Assembly (NCBI GenBank): GCA_900549445.1
Contig: UROS01000029.1
Location: 1-18,226 of the forward strand
DNA length: 18,226 nt
DNA from: an uncultured Porphyromonadaceae bacterium
GTDB lineage: Bacteria; Bacteroidota; Bacteroidia; Bacteroidales; Muribaculaceae
Direction: 5' to 3'
The position numbers and the translations under genes are program-made. Shown piece by piece: positions 1 to 7,061 of this stretch (positions are counted from its first letter, which is position 1; each line of letters begins with the position of its first letter). The notes under the pieces were generated by a model, which worked only from the letters and a program-made list of their open reading frames with translations, made no database searches and was not told where the DNA came from.

Positions 1-1647
1 GATGGTGAGTTCCCGCTCACGGTCGAGCTCAATCTCTGCCACTTCCTCGCGCTCTTGCAGACGTACATTGTCAACTGCATAGTGGGGACCGTCGCTCTTT
101 ATACCGAACAGGAGGGTGAAAGAATTGCCGGCCTCAACGGTACTTGCGATCTCATATTCTTTGGTTGTCCAGGTCTCTGCGTCAGCCTGTGACGGGTAAC
201 CTTCATCCAAGTGAATCTGATCAGAACCGGCTTTTACAAACATCTGCTTGTTGTCTTTGTCGTCGCTGAAGCGATAGAGGTCGAAAGCGATTTTCCCGTA
301 ATCCTTAAGCGTTTTGCCTTCGGGAAGAGTGACGTTGATTGATAAAACTGTGTTATAGTCATCATCAGATTTGCTGTAGGTTACCACGAGGTTGCTCGGT
401 TTGTCTGCAACGGGGTCTACCGCTACCGGCGTGGTTCCAAGGTCTGATCCCCACTGGGCGGCGAGTTTTATTTCATCGCCGGGCTGCATGTTCTGGAAGT
501 CTTCAACCATCAGCCAGCCGTTGGTAACAGTGCCGTTTTTGCTCTCGTCGTACGTTCCAATCGGCTCGGTACGCTCTTCGAGACGAATATTATCAACAGC
601 ATAATGTCCTTTGTTGGTGCCGTTGAGTCCAATACGCAGTTTAAAGCTGTTGCCAGCGTTTGTAGTTGCGGGAATAGCGTATTTTTTATCGCGTTTCCAT
701 TCCTTTTCTTTGCCCTGCTCTATATAGTTGCCGTCAAGGTAGATCTCCTCGTCATCGGCGTATACGAGCATCTTTTTATAATTGTCATCACCGCTGTAGC
801 GATAGAAGTCGAAAATAATATTCTTGTAGTTCTTAAGGGTTTTGCCTGCTGGGAGGGTGACGTTTACCTCTATATAATTGTCCCAGTTCGTGGTAGTAAG
901 TTCGGCAACATAGTTTGAGGCTTTGGTTTCGTCGGCAGCCACCTTGCCTGTGGCATCATTGTTGCCGCCTTTATGCCATATGCACTCCGTTCCGAGAGCC
1001 ATTCCCTGAAAATCCTCAAGCATAAGCACGCCGTCGGTCACGGTGCCATTTGTAGAAGCATCGGGTTCAGTAGGTTCTACAGGATCGGGATCTTCGCCCG
1101 AGCCGCCCTCTTTTTCTTTGAGGCGGATATTGTCATATACAAAAGTATTGCTGCTTGAAGCGTGGCTGTAAAGCCAAAGCGTTATTTCATTGCCGTTGCC
1201 TGATACCTGAATCTCTTTTGAGAATTCTTTCCATACATTTTCACCGCTTATAACAGCGTTTGCTTCGAATAATTTATTGCCGTCAATATACAAACGGAAA
1301 GGTTTATAATCATTTTTGCCGTTTGTGCAATATAAGTCAATCTTGAATTCAGTGTAGTCTGCTATGGTTTTGCCCTCAGGGAGAGTGGCTACGAGTTTGA
1401 CTCCTTGGCCATATCCGCCTGGGGTGAATTTAACCACTTTGTTATTGTCGTTTCCGTCTTTGGCTACGGTGGCGATTTCAAGTGTTCCTTGTCCTTCAGA
1501 TCCGTTGTCGACATTAATTATTGAAACCGCGGGTGCTGTGCCTTCGAAATCTTCGAGCATGAGCCAGCCGTCGGTAACGTCGCCGTTGGCTGCCGATGCC
1601 ATTGCGGCGCAAAGGGCGCCTGCTGCGAGCATGTAGAGTTTCTTCAT
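1..1647 (-). CDS. Secreted multi-module protein, probable polysaccharide-binding or xylan-degrading (partial, C terminus beyond left edge)
   Basis: The frame is open without a stop from the ATG at 1647 to base 1, giving 549 visible residues. Residues 1-20 form a signal peptide (MKK, hydrophobic core, small residues near ASA). Three tandem modules follow at about 21-176, 200-356 and 371-530. Each opens with an NG(T/D)VT(D/N)GxLMxEDF block, has LPxGKTxxxY and a FDxYR-like strand in the middle, and ends in Y(D/A)xDN(I/V)RL; acidic or Pro-rich linkers separate them. I read these as beta-sandwich carbohydrate-binding-like domains, an inference from sequence style and context. Visible sequence ends in a charged Glu/Arg-rich stretch with no catalytic motif, so an enzyme domain may lie outside. 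It starts 9 bp after the GH8 stop and is very likely co-transcribed and secreted to act on the same glycan. The family is not recognised. Confidence 0.85.
   Translation of the reverse strand, partial: MKKLYMLAAGALCAAMASAANGDVTDGWLMLEDFEGTAPAVSIINVDNGSEGQGTLEIATVAKDGNDNNKVVKFTPGGYGQGVKLVATLPEGKTIADYTEFKIDLYCTNGKNDYKPFRLYIDGNKLFEANAVISGENVWKEFSKEIQVSGNGNEITLWLYSHASSSNTFVYDNIRLKEKEGGSGEDPDPVEPTEPDASTNGTVTDGVLMLEDFQGMALGTECIWHKGGNNDATGKVAADETKASNYVAELTTTNWDNYIEVNVTLPAGKTLKNYKNIIFDFYRYSGDDNYKKMLVYADDEEIYLDGNYIEQGKEKEWKRDKKYAIPATTNAGNSFKLRIGLNGTNKGHYAVDNIRLEERTEPIGTYDESKNGTVTNGWLMVEDFQNMQPGDEIKLAAQWGSDLGTTPVAVDPVADKPSNLVVTYSKSDDDYNTVLSINVTLPEGKTLKDYGKIAFDLYRFSDDKDNKQMFVKAGSDQIHLDEGYPSQADAETWTTKEYEIASTVEAGNSFTLLFGIKSDGPHYAVDNVRLQEREEVAEIELDRERELTI
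58..1587 (-). repeat. Three tandem protein-module repeats within the partial secreted gene
   Basis: Units at 1120-1587, 580-1050 and 58-537 encode the same module of about 157 residues. Units 2 and 3 are the most alike: both have a VTLPxGKTLK block, an FDxYR strand and a GNSF strand before HYAVDN. Unit 1 is more diverged. The similarity is at protein level, so these look like old domain duplications rather than recent DNA repeats. A related module sits at GH8 residues 21-180 (3085-3564). Confidence 0.8.
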
Positions 1648-1656
1648 GATAAATGG

Positions 1657-3624
1657 TTATTTAATGAATTTGGTTATAAAGGTGTTGTTGAGTATTATTG
1701 CGTATGCGCCGCGCGGGAGGTCGGCAGCGGGTATGAATGAATCGCTGAAGCGTCCGCGGCGGAGGTCGGCGCCGGAGCTGAGAGTCACTATGCGGTATTC
1801 GCCGGAGGTAAGACCGCTTACCGTCAGTCCTTCGGGAGTGATGCGCACGTCGGGCCGGCCGTCAGCCTCGATTCCGTCGACTCCGCTGATCGCGCCTTTG
1901 CCATATATGCGATAGCGTCCGGCGCAGTTGAGCCAGTTGAGGAAGTATAGGCAGCCGTCGTAGTAGCGGTAACGGCCGGTGGGGATGGCGGTGTCGAAGA
2001 AATTTTCAACGAATTTCCAGGCGTCGCGCGACTCGCAGGCGAGAGCTCCGGCGGCGTTGCATGCCACCAGTCCGGGTGAGTGGTCGGTGTTGCCGTTTTT
2101 GTCCTGTCCGTCGAGAGTGTATACGCTGTGGTATGAGGTGATGCCCTTGCTCAGGAAGAAGTCATACTGCCGCTGCACCAGTTGAGTATAGGGGATACCT
2201 TCGGGCTTGAACCAGGCATAGTCCATAGCCATGTTCATTATGCATCGCCAGGCGTCGTAGAGGAATCCGGAGTGGTCGCCGTCGCCGGTATGGGGTGTTC
2301 CGTCGAAATTGGCGTAGTCGGGCATGAGCCCCGTTGTGGGGTTGGCGAATTTCTCCCACATGGAACGGCTTTTGGCTGCGAGCCCGGCATAGAAGTCGTT
2401 GTTACTGTCGGCCCACAGGCTCCAAAGTTGGTAGAATGCCGGAAGGTGGTAAGAGGGGTCGGTGAACTTTGCCGCGGAGGCGTAGGGCACGAACACTACC
2501 TGCATTTCCGTCGGGTTGAAGAGCGGGGTATAGGATGAATAGGGGTTTACGTCCTTGGCGGGTTTTTCGTCGCACATCCGGAGGATATAGTTTGCCTCGT
2601 GGCTGTAGTTGAAGATACCTTCACCGTCGCCCCAGCGTCCGGAGGCGAACATGAGAGCCATCACGAAGTATTCTTCGCCGTCGCTCGCCGGAGTGTTGCC
2701 TTTCTTTGAGCCGTCGGTGTTGCACTGCCACGAGAAATAGCCTCGGCGTTCGTCGGTGGCAGGATACTGCATGTAGGTCTTGGCCCATTTCCAGAGCTTA
2801 TTGAATTCGGCTTTGCGGTCGAGCTGCACGCATAGCATCATTCCGTAGCTCATACCTTCGGTGCGCACGTCGTTGTTGTTCACGTCGAGAATGTAGGCCA
2901 TGTCGTCGCCGCTTTCGTAGCACAGGCGCTCTGTGTCCTTGTCGCCTTCGAAGTAGGTGCTCCAGAGGTCGTCGATGCGCTGCTGAATCTGATCTTCCGT
3001 ATATCCCGCCTCGGCAAAAAGGTTGCGGTACCGGCCGGTGTAATAGGCTCCGCGCTCCGGCAGGACGGGAGGATCGAGACTGAGGTCGTAGCTGAAGGAT
3101 ATTTCAGCTATATAATATGTCATTTTGTTGTCGTTGAGTCCGGCGCCGAGGCTGAAACTGCCGAGGCTTTTCTGCGCGTCGGTCAGAGTGAGGCTGTTGC
3201 CCGTGGTATAAATGTTTATCCATGAGTTTTTATCACCCTGCTTGGGATAATCGTCAGAACCGTCGCTCTTGGTGTTCTTGAATATGAGCGATCCGTCGGC
3301 GTAGAGCTGAAACTGCTTGTAGTTGGCATACTGCTCGTTGCCCGAATCGGGAATATAGATCTTCACACTTATGCCGGTGCATGCGCCGAGGGTGATTCCT
3401 TGGGGCAGAGTCACGGGGAAGGCAGGCACGCTGTTGTAGGCGCCGCATTTCACGGCAACCACGTTGCCGCTGCCGGCGGGATTAGCCTGCACGGTAGCTG
3501 AACCGGCGCCGGTCATCTCAAAAGATTTTCCGGAGGAGTAACTGTTGAAACCGATAGTGAATTTCGCCGCATGGGCGACAAACGTTATGGCCAGCATTAC
3601 AGCAAGGCCGATGATTTTTTTCAT
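1657..3624 (-). CDS. Secreted glycoside hydrolase family 8, reducing-end xylose-releasing exo-oligoxylanase-like
   Basis: 655 residues. A signal peptide (1-20, ending AHAA) is followed by a beta-rich module (21-180) resembling those of the next gene: LPQGITL, then FQLYADGSLIF. The GH8 (alpha/alpha)6 catalytic domain spans about 190-578. Visible GH8 landmarks are the general-acid Glu256 in RTEGMSYGMM, Asp315 in ASDGEEYF, and Asp457 in FLYDAWR as likely base. The ASDGEEYFVMAL, SYHLPAFYQLW and DYANFDGTPH blocks match Rex-type enzymes (EC 3.2.1.156), which remove xylose from the reducing end of xylo-oligosaccharides; the exact substrate is inferred. Residues 590-655 form a C-terminal domain with LPRGAYAIIL near the end, like type IX secretion type A sorting domains. 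It heads the operon with the 1-1647 gene. Family assignment is firm; subfamily activity is likely. Confidence 0.93.
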   Translation of the reverse strand: MKKIIGLAVMLAITFVAHAAKFTIGFNSYSSGKSFEMTGAGSATVQANPAGSGNVVAVKCGAYNSVPAFPVTLPQGITLGACTGISVKIYIPDSGNEQYANYKQFQLYADGSLIFKNTKSDGSDDYPKQGDKNSWINIYTTGNSLTLTDAQKSLGSFSLGAGLNDNKMTYYIAEISFSYDLSLDPPVLPERGAYYTGRYRNLFAEAGYTEDQIQQRIDDLWSTYFEGDKDTERLCYESGDDMAYILDVNNNDVRTEGMSYGMMLCVQLDRKAEFNKLWKWAKTYMQYPATDERRGYFSWQCNTDGSKKGNTPASDGEEYFVMALMFASGRWGDGEGIFNYSHEANYILRMCDEKPAKDVNPYSSYTPLFNPTEMQVVFVPYASAAKFTDPSYHLPAFYQLWSLWADSNNDFYAGLAAKSRSMWEKFANPTTGLMPDYANFDGTPHTGDGDHSGFLYDAWRCIMNMAMDYAWFKPEGIPYTQLVQRQYDFFLSKGITSYHSVYTLDGQDKNGNTDHSPGLVACNAAGALACESRDAWKFVENFFDTAIPTGRYRYYDGCLYFLNWLNCAGRYRIYGKGAISGVDGIEADGRPDVRITPEGLTVSGLTSGEYRIVTLSSGADLRRGRFSDSFIPAADLPRGAYAIILNNTFITKFIK

Positions 3625-3640
3625 TTTTCCGTAAGGTATC

Positions 3641-3660
3641 TGATTATGGTTGATTATGGT
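3641..3660 (-). repeat. Two 10-bp direct repeats in the GH8 leader
   Basis: TGATTATGGT occurs twice head to tail, about 17 bp before the GH8 start codon and inside the predicted 5' UTR. It could be a regulator or RNA-binding site, or chance; nothing in the sequence decides this. Confidence 0.5.
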
Positions 3661-3725
3661 CAGGTAAGGTTAAAATAGTGTTTTTGATACAAAACTTTCT
3701 AAGGTCGTTTTGGAAAGAATTGTTG

Positions 3726-3733
3726 CAAAAGTA
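3726..3733 (-). promoter_or_regulatory. GH8 operon promoter, -7 box TACTTTTG
   Basis: On the minus strand TACTTTTG fits the Bacteroidetes -7 consensus TAnnTTTG exactly, about 100 bp upstream of the GH8 ATG. No TTTG lies 19-21 bp further upstream; a run of ten G (3753-3762) occupies the -33 position. The nearest TTG is beyond that run, 28 bp from the box. The predicted start of transcription is near 3719. Confidence 0.6.
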
Positions 3734-3752
3734 AAGAAATATTAAGAATTTA

Positions 3753-3762
3753 CCCCCCCCCC
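3753..3762. repeat. C10/G10 homopolymer in the GH8 promoter
   Basis: Ten consecutive C on the plus strand (G on the transcribed minus strand) start 19 bp upstream of the -7 box, where the -33 element would sit. Tracts of this kind change length by slipped-strand mispairing and can switch promoter strength. No such behaviour can be shown from one sequence. Confidence 0.85.
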
Positions 3763-3807
3763 AATTGTTAAAATCAGTTAATTGAAACGGCGATGTTACA
3801 TTTGAGA

Positions 3808-3821
3808 TGAAAACGGTTTCA
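3808..3821. promoter_or_regulatory. Possible LacI/GalR-family operator upstream of the GH8 promoter
   Basis: TGAAAACGGTTTCA fits the general LacI/GalR operator pattern TGnAAnCGnTTnCA at all fixed positions. A half-site-like TGAAACGG lies about 25 bp away at 3783-3790. The site is about 75 bp upstream of the -7 box on the GH8 side. LacI-type regulators often control glycan and pentose use, but no regulator gene is in the window. Confidence 0.35.
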
Positions 3822-3858
3822 ACAGCGAAAGTTCGGCTGAGATTCTAAAGCTTGCCGT

Positions 3859-3898
3859 AAAATAAAAGCGCACGCATTCTCCAGGAGAACACGTGCGC
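3859..3898 (-). terminator. Rho-independent terminator of the higBA-type operon
   Basis: On the minus strand a hairpin with outer arms GCGCACG/CGTGCGC (3868-3874 and 3892-3898) and an inner TTCTCC/GGAGAA stem is followed by TTTTATTTT. It lies about 100 bp beyond the antitoxin stop and separates the toxin-antitoxin pair from the GH8 promoter region. Confidence 0.8.
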
Positions 3899-3996
3899 AT
3901 AAAGCGCATAAAGCACCGGTTGAGGCAAATGTTTAGGTAAAATTCGTTGAGTGAGGGGACGGGTGTAGTCTTTGAATCCTCAAAAGCAGAAGATTG

Positions 3997-4308
3997 TCAG
4001 CAAAGAGAAATAGACATTCCTCCAAAAGAGAATTCAGCTGGAACGCCCATGGCCCGGAATGCTCTGACGATGGTGTTGACGGTAATGTTTTGTCCGCTCT
4101 CTATGCGGGATACCTGAGCGCGTTGCACACCCATCAGCTCTCCTAATTGTGACTGTGTGAGATTTTTTTCTTTTCTGGCCTGTTTGATAGCCTCCCCTAT
4201 AAGATAGGATTGCAATTCAGCTTCCATTTTGTCGCGCCTCGCTGTGCCTTTCTTGCCCACAATGCGGTCGAGCATTTCATCGTGAGTATAGAGTTTTATT
4301 TTTTTCAT
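3997..4308 (-). CDS. higA: HigA-type antitoxin, XRE-family helix-turn-helix protein
   Basis: 103 residues. The helix-turn-helix is at about 47-90: LTQSQLGELMGVQRAQVSRIE is the classic XRE fold, with Gln-Ser in the recognition region. The N terminus is basic and mixed; the C terminus (PAEFSFGGMSISLC) is short and beta-prone. It begins 3 bp after the stop of the upstream toxin gene, so the two are translationally linked, and the toxin-first order is that of HigBA loci rather than the usual antitoxin-first one. By family knowledge it binds and neutralises the toxin and represses the shared promoter. The HTH assignment is firm. The HigA name rests on its partner. Confidence 0.88.
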   Translation of the reverse strand: MKKIKLYTHDEMLDRIVGKKGTARRDKMEAELQSYLIGEAIKQARKEKNLTQSQLGELMGVQRAQVSRIESGQNITVNTIVRAFRAMGVPAEFSFGGMSISLC

Positions 4309-4311
4309 AGC

Positions 4312-4653
4312 TTATTTATGTTTATTTTCGAAATATATTTGTCGGAGTGCTTCAGCTCTTTCTATCTCATTTTGTGGAACTTTCCAGGTTTTCTTGATAA
4401 AGCCATGGGTAGCAACAACCAGTCTCCCGGCTTCGTTATCCCAAAAAGCCAACAGTCTGTAGGTGATGCCCTGATATCTCGTGCGGAATTCCCAGATGTT
4501 ATCATTGAGTTTCTCAAACAGAGTCTTATCCACAAAGTAACGGCTTTTGGATATGTTGTAGGCAATTTTGTCCTGAACCTTTTCGGGCAACGATTCAAGA
4601 TAGCTTAAAGCGGCATCCATATATGTCACATCAAACTTTGCTTTCAGTTCCAT
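4312..4653 (-). CDS. higB: HigB-type toxin, RelE-superfamily/phage Gp49-like mRNA interferase
   Basis: 113 residues, the usual size. Two N-terminal helices (YMDAALSYLESLPEKVQDKI) precede a beta-sheet core: WEFRTRYQGITYRLLAF, LVVATHGFIKKTWKVP, then a C-terminal helix beginning NEIERAEALRQ. The combination WEFR-YRLLAF-HGFIKKTxKxP-EIERA is diagnostic for the Gp49-like branch of the RelE superfamily. Related toxins cleave mRNA on the ribosome; the conserved Arg, Lys and His residues are present, so no inactivation is evident. It is transcribed from its own promoter (4675-4682) and followed by the XRE antitoxin. The pair lies between an outer-membrane receptor gene and a glycan-degradation unit without visible mobile-element borders. 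Confidence 0.9.
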   Translation of the reverse strand: MELKAKFDVTYMDAALSYLESLPEKVQDKIAYNISKSRYFVDKTLFEKLNDNIWEFRTRYQGITYRLLAFWDNEAGRLVVATHGFIKKTWKVPQNEIERAEALRQIYFENKHK

Positions 4654-4674
4654 GATGGGTTTCTTTTAATTGTG

Positions 4675-4682
4675 CAAAGTTA
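4675..4682 (-). promoter_or_regulatory. Promoter of the higBA-type operon, -7 box TAACTTTG
   Basis: TAACTTTG on the minus strand fits TAnnTTTG exactly, 21 bp from the toxin ATG, giving a leader of about 15 nt. A TTTC near 4702-4705 is a one-mismatch -33 candidate at 19 bp spacing. Confidence 0.65.
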
Positions 4683-4688
4683 ATAAAA

Positions 4689-4707
4689 TGTTACATATAT
4701 AGAAACA
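4689..4707. promoter_or_regulatory. Imperfect palindrome over the higBA-type -33 region, possible antitoxin operator
   Basis: TGTTAC, a 7-base AT core, then GAAACA form an inverted repeat with one arm mismatch, lying over the expected -33 element. XRE antitoxins commonly bind such sites to autorepress. Binding by this antitoxin is inferred. Confidence 0.35.
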
Positions 4708-4774
4708 TAAGGCGATTTATTTTGTTTAAATAACCTCTTATATTTTCTTTGGTACCCGTACTGCTGTCGGGCTG

Positions 4775-6853
4775 TTATCTTTCTCCAGCGGAGGAGTGGT
4801 CGGCGCTGGCGTTGGTGTTCACAAGTTTCTGTGCGCCATGTCTCTGGCGTCCCCACTGGAGATTGTAGGCCACGGTGATGCACGGCATACGCATGTCGAT
4901 GCGCATGTGCTGCTCGTTGCGGTTCCATTTGCTCAGCGACTTGCTGCCGCGGTCGTATTTTCCGAACGGAAGGATGACACTGGCGCTGAACTGCCACGAT
5001 TTCCAGTTGTAGCTCAGCTCTATGATGTCGAGATCCTCGCCCCATGAGATTTTCTCGCCCCAAAGATCGCGCTGGGCGCGCATATACTGGCCGGAAAGCA
5101 CGAAACCCCAGTGCGAGAGCTGAATTTCGGCATTGCCGCTCCAGGCATTGCTATGATACGTGTAGCCGCTTCCGCTCATGCGCTCCATCCGGTATTGCAG
5201 ATAGCCGCTTGCGGTGAGCCAGCCGGGGATGATTTCTATCTGAGGAGCGAGGAAAAACGAGAGGTTGCGGAGCCCGCGGCTGTTCTCATAGGTGGTGATA
5301 AGCCTGTCTCTGTCCCAATAGAGCAGGGGCGTGATGGCGTCGGGCGAGGAGAAGACGCGCGCGCCGAAGGAGCCGTTTATCCGGGGCAGGCTGAATCCGT
5401 AGCGGAACGTGAGCATATATGAATTTGCCGTTTTAAGGTTCTGATTGCCGGTGCGCCACTGAAATCCGTCGAGTTGCTGCGGCACCGGATTGGTTTCTCC
5501 CAAAGTCGGGGTCGACTGCCACGACGTGAAGTTTATCCTGAAGTTGTGGTTTTGGTTGAGGGAGTAGGTCACCGTTGCCTGCGGGCGCAGATTCCACGAG
5601 CGGGTGCCACGGTTCGATTCCCTGAACCGGAAATCGGTGTACTGCACTCCCATTCCTGCTGTTGCCGTCCACTTGCCGAGGCGGTGGAAATACTCGGCGA
5701 AGAGATAGGTTCTGTCCTGCCGCTGGTGGAAAATCCGGCCATTGAGGTTATCGTAGCGCGAGCGGTTGCGGTTGGCAGAGTATGAGGCTCCTGCGGTGAG
5801 GCGTCCGTTGTTCCAGTTCTTGATATAGTCGGCTTCCGCGGCATACGCCTGATTGCGGTCTCTGATTGAGGTATGAATGTCGGTGATAAAACCGGCAGCA
5901 TCCGGGAGCTGTTCCGTGTAGTCGGAGAAAGTGCGTCCGGAATAAAATGAATAGCTGAAATCAACTATTAGCATCTGCCTCCGGGGAAAATTCTGCTGCC
6001 AGTAGAGTGACAGATGAGGCGTGTTCCCGGGATTGCCGTGTGAACTGCTCAGCAGTATGTCGTCAGAACCGTCGCTGAGGGTCAGAAGTCCCCTGTAAAG
6101 CGTTTTGTCCCTCAGGTTCTGCCATAGGCTGAACTCCGCCACGAAGACGGTAGTGTCCGGCTTGATGTAATTGTAAGAAGCCCATGTACTCGCCTGGGTG
6201 CAGTCGAGCGAGCCGCCCCGCGGGGATTCCTTGCGGGTCAGGGAGCTCCCGTCGGGATAAGTGAACGTCTCGGTATAATCGCGGTGAGTCTTAATTTTGT
6301 TGACGAGATGAAAACTTTCACCCGCTTCCCATTGGGAGCGACCGGTGTTGAGCCTGACATTGGCCATATACTGTCCCCACGCCTGATTCAGGGCCGGAGT
6401 CGCTCTGGTCATCAGTGAGCCACCGGCAGTCGGGTTTGCCACGATAAAATTCAGCACGTATCTCGCGTTTCCGTAGCGTAGTCCGGGATTGTCGATCCAT
6501 TCTACCCGCTTTATGGTTTCGGGCAGCAGCGCACGTACCATGTCAACGGTCGTTTCGCGCCCGTTGATACGCATCTGCACCGTTTCGCCGGCTGACTCGA
6601 CCTTACCCAGCGCATCGCTTACGCTGAGAGCCGGAATCATGAGATTATTAAGCAGCTGGAGTCCGTTTCGGGAATGCTCCACGGCGCTTTTCGACGGGTG
6701 GTATACCTCCATGTCGGCTTTCCGGATAACCTTCGGAGCCGTTATTACGATTTCGTTGAGTTCCTGCGACGACAGGGAATCAGGTTCTGCCGTCGAGGCT
6801 GCTGCGCCAAGCCATCCGAGCGCGAGCGCCATAATTGTTATTGTCGGTTTCAT
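4775..6853 (-). CDS. TonB-dependent-receptor-like outer-membrane beta-barrel protein
   Basis: I place the start at the ATG at 6853 (692 residues), because MKPTITIMALALGWLGAAAS is a good signal peptide; the in-frame ATG at 6937 would add 28 polar residues before it. After cleavage, NEIVITAP (33-40) is a TonB-box-like segment. A plug-like domain (about 45-140) holds VQMRINGRE and IDNPGLRYGNARYVLNFIV. The rest is a barrel of alternating Tyr/Trp/Arg-rich strands with polar loops, ending in MPCITVAYNLQW plus an unusual hydrophilic tail of about 20 residues. It lacks the N-terminal carboxypeptidase-regulatory-like domain of SusC proteins and has no SusD partner nearby, so it is not a standard SusCD pair. 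The cargo is unknown. It is divergent from pyrH; only a weak minus-strand promoter (TCCCTTTG near 6949-6956) is visible. Confidence 0.8.
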   Translation of the reverse strand: MKPTITIMALALGWLGAAASTAEPDSLSSQELNEIVITAPKVIRKADMEVYHPSKSAVEHSRNGLQLLNNLMIPALSVSDALGKVESAGETVQMRINGRETTVDMVRALLPETIKRVEWIDNPGLRYGNARYVLNFIVANPTAGGSLMTRATPALNQAWGQYMANVRLNTGRSQWEAGESFHLVNKIKTHRDYTETFTYPDGSSLTRKESPRGGSLDCTQASTWASYNYIKPDTTVFVAEFSLWQNLRDKTLYRGLLTLSDGSDDILLSSSHGNPGNTPHLSLYWQQNFPRRQMLIVDFSYSFYSGRTFSDYTEQLPDAAGFITDIHTSIRDRNQAYAAEADYIKNWNNGRLTAGASYSANRNRSRYDNLNGRIFHQRQDRTYLFAEYFHRLGKWTATAGMGVQYTDFRFRESNRGTRSWNLRPQATVTYSLNQNHNFRINFTSWQSTPTLGETNPVPQQLDGFQWRTGNQNLKTANSYMLTFRYGFSLPRINGSFGARVFSSPDAITPLLYWDRDRLITTYENSRGLRNLSFFLAPQIEIIPGWLTASGYLQYRMERMSGSGYTYHSNAWSGNAEIQLSHWGFVLSGQYMRAQRDLWGEKISWGEDLDIIELSYNWKSWQFSASVILPFGKYDRGSKSLSKWNRNEQHMRIDMRMPCITVAYNLQWGRQRHGAQKLVNTNASADHSSAGER

Positions 6854-6972
6854 TCGATGAGAAATTTGTCTGCAGGTAAGACGCAGAATCACCGCCGGAG
6901 GTGACAACGATCCGGAGTTTTTCTGCCGGCAGCGCACGGCCGTGGTGCGGCAAAGGGAAAGTTTTTGAAAAT

Positions 6973-7004
6973 TTTGTTATTTATCCCGATATTTCTTACC
7001 TTTG
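6973..7004 (+). promoter_or_regulatory. pyrH-frr promoter (TTTG, 20 bp, TACCTTTG)
   Basis: TTTG at 6973-6976 and TACCTTTG at 6997-7004 are separated by 20 bp, a full match to the Bacteroidetes promoter. Transcription should begin near 7011, about 50 nt before the pyrH ATG. This rules out the in-frame TTG start at 7002, which falls inside the -7 box. Confidence 0.85.
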
Positions 7005-7061
7005 TTTCCGGCGGCGTCGCGCCACCACAATCCGAATCAAATATCAAAAAACTATATAAAT

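Noticed and set aside
604..1915. Several 60-100-codon plus-strand frames across the left 2 kb
   Set aside because: They oppose the real minus-strand secreted gene and GH8 gene, whose frames carry signal peptides and repeated domains.
3797..3804. Plus-strand TACATTTG matching the -7 consensus
   Set aside because: No -33 element at proper spacing and no plus-strand gene downstream; likely chance in AT-rich DNA.
3895..3912. Two direct copies of GCGCATAAA next to the higBA-type terminator
   Set aside because: Only two short units with no further copies, not a CRISPR or iteron array.
6854..6937. Upstream in-frame ATG for the outer-membrane barrel gene
   Set aside because: It would place 28 polar and basic residues before a good signal peptide, so the ATG at 6853 is preferred.
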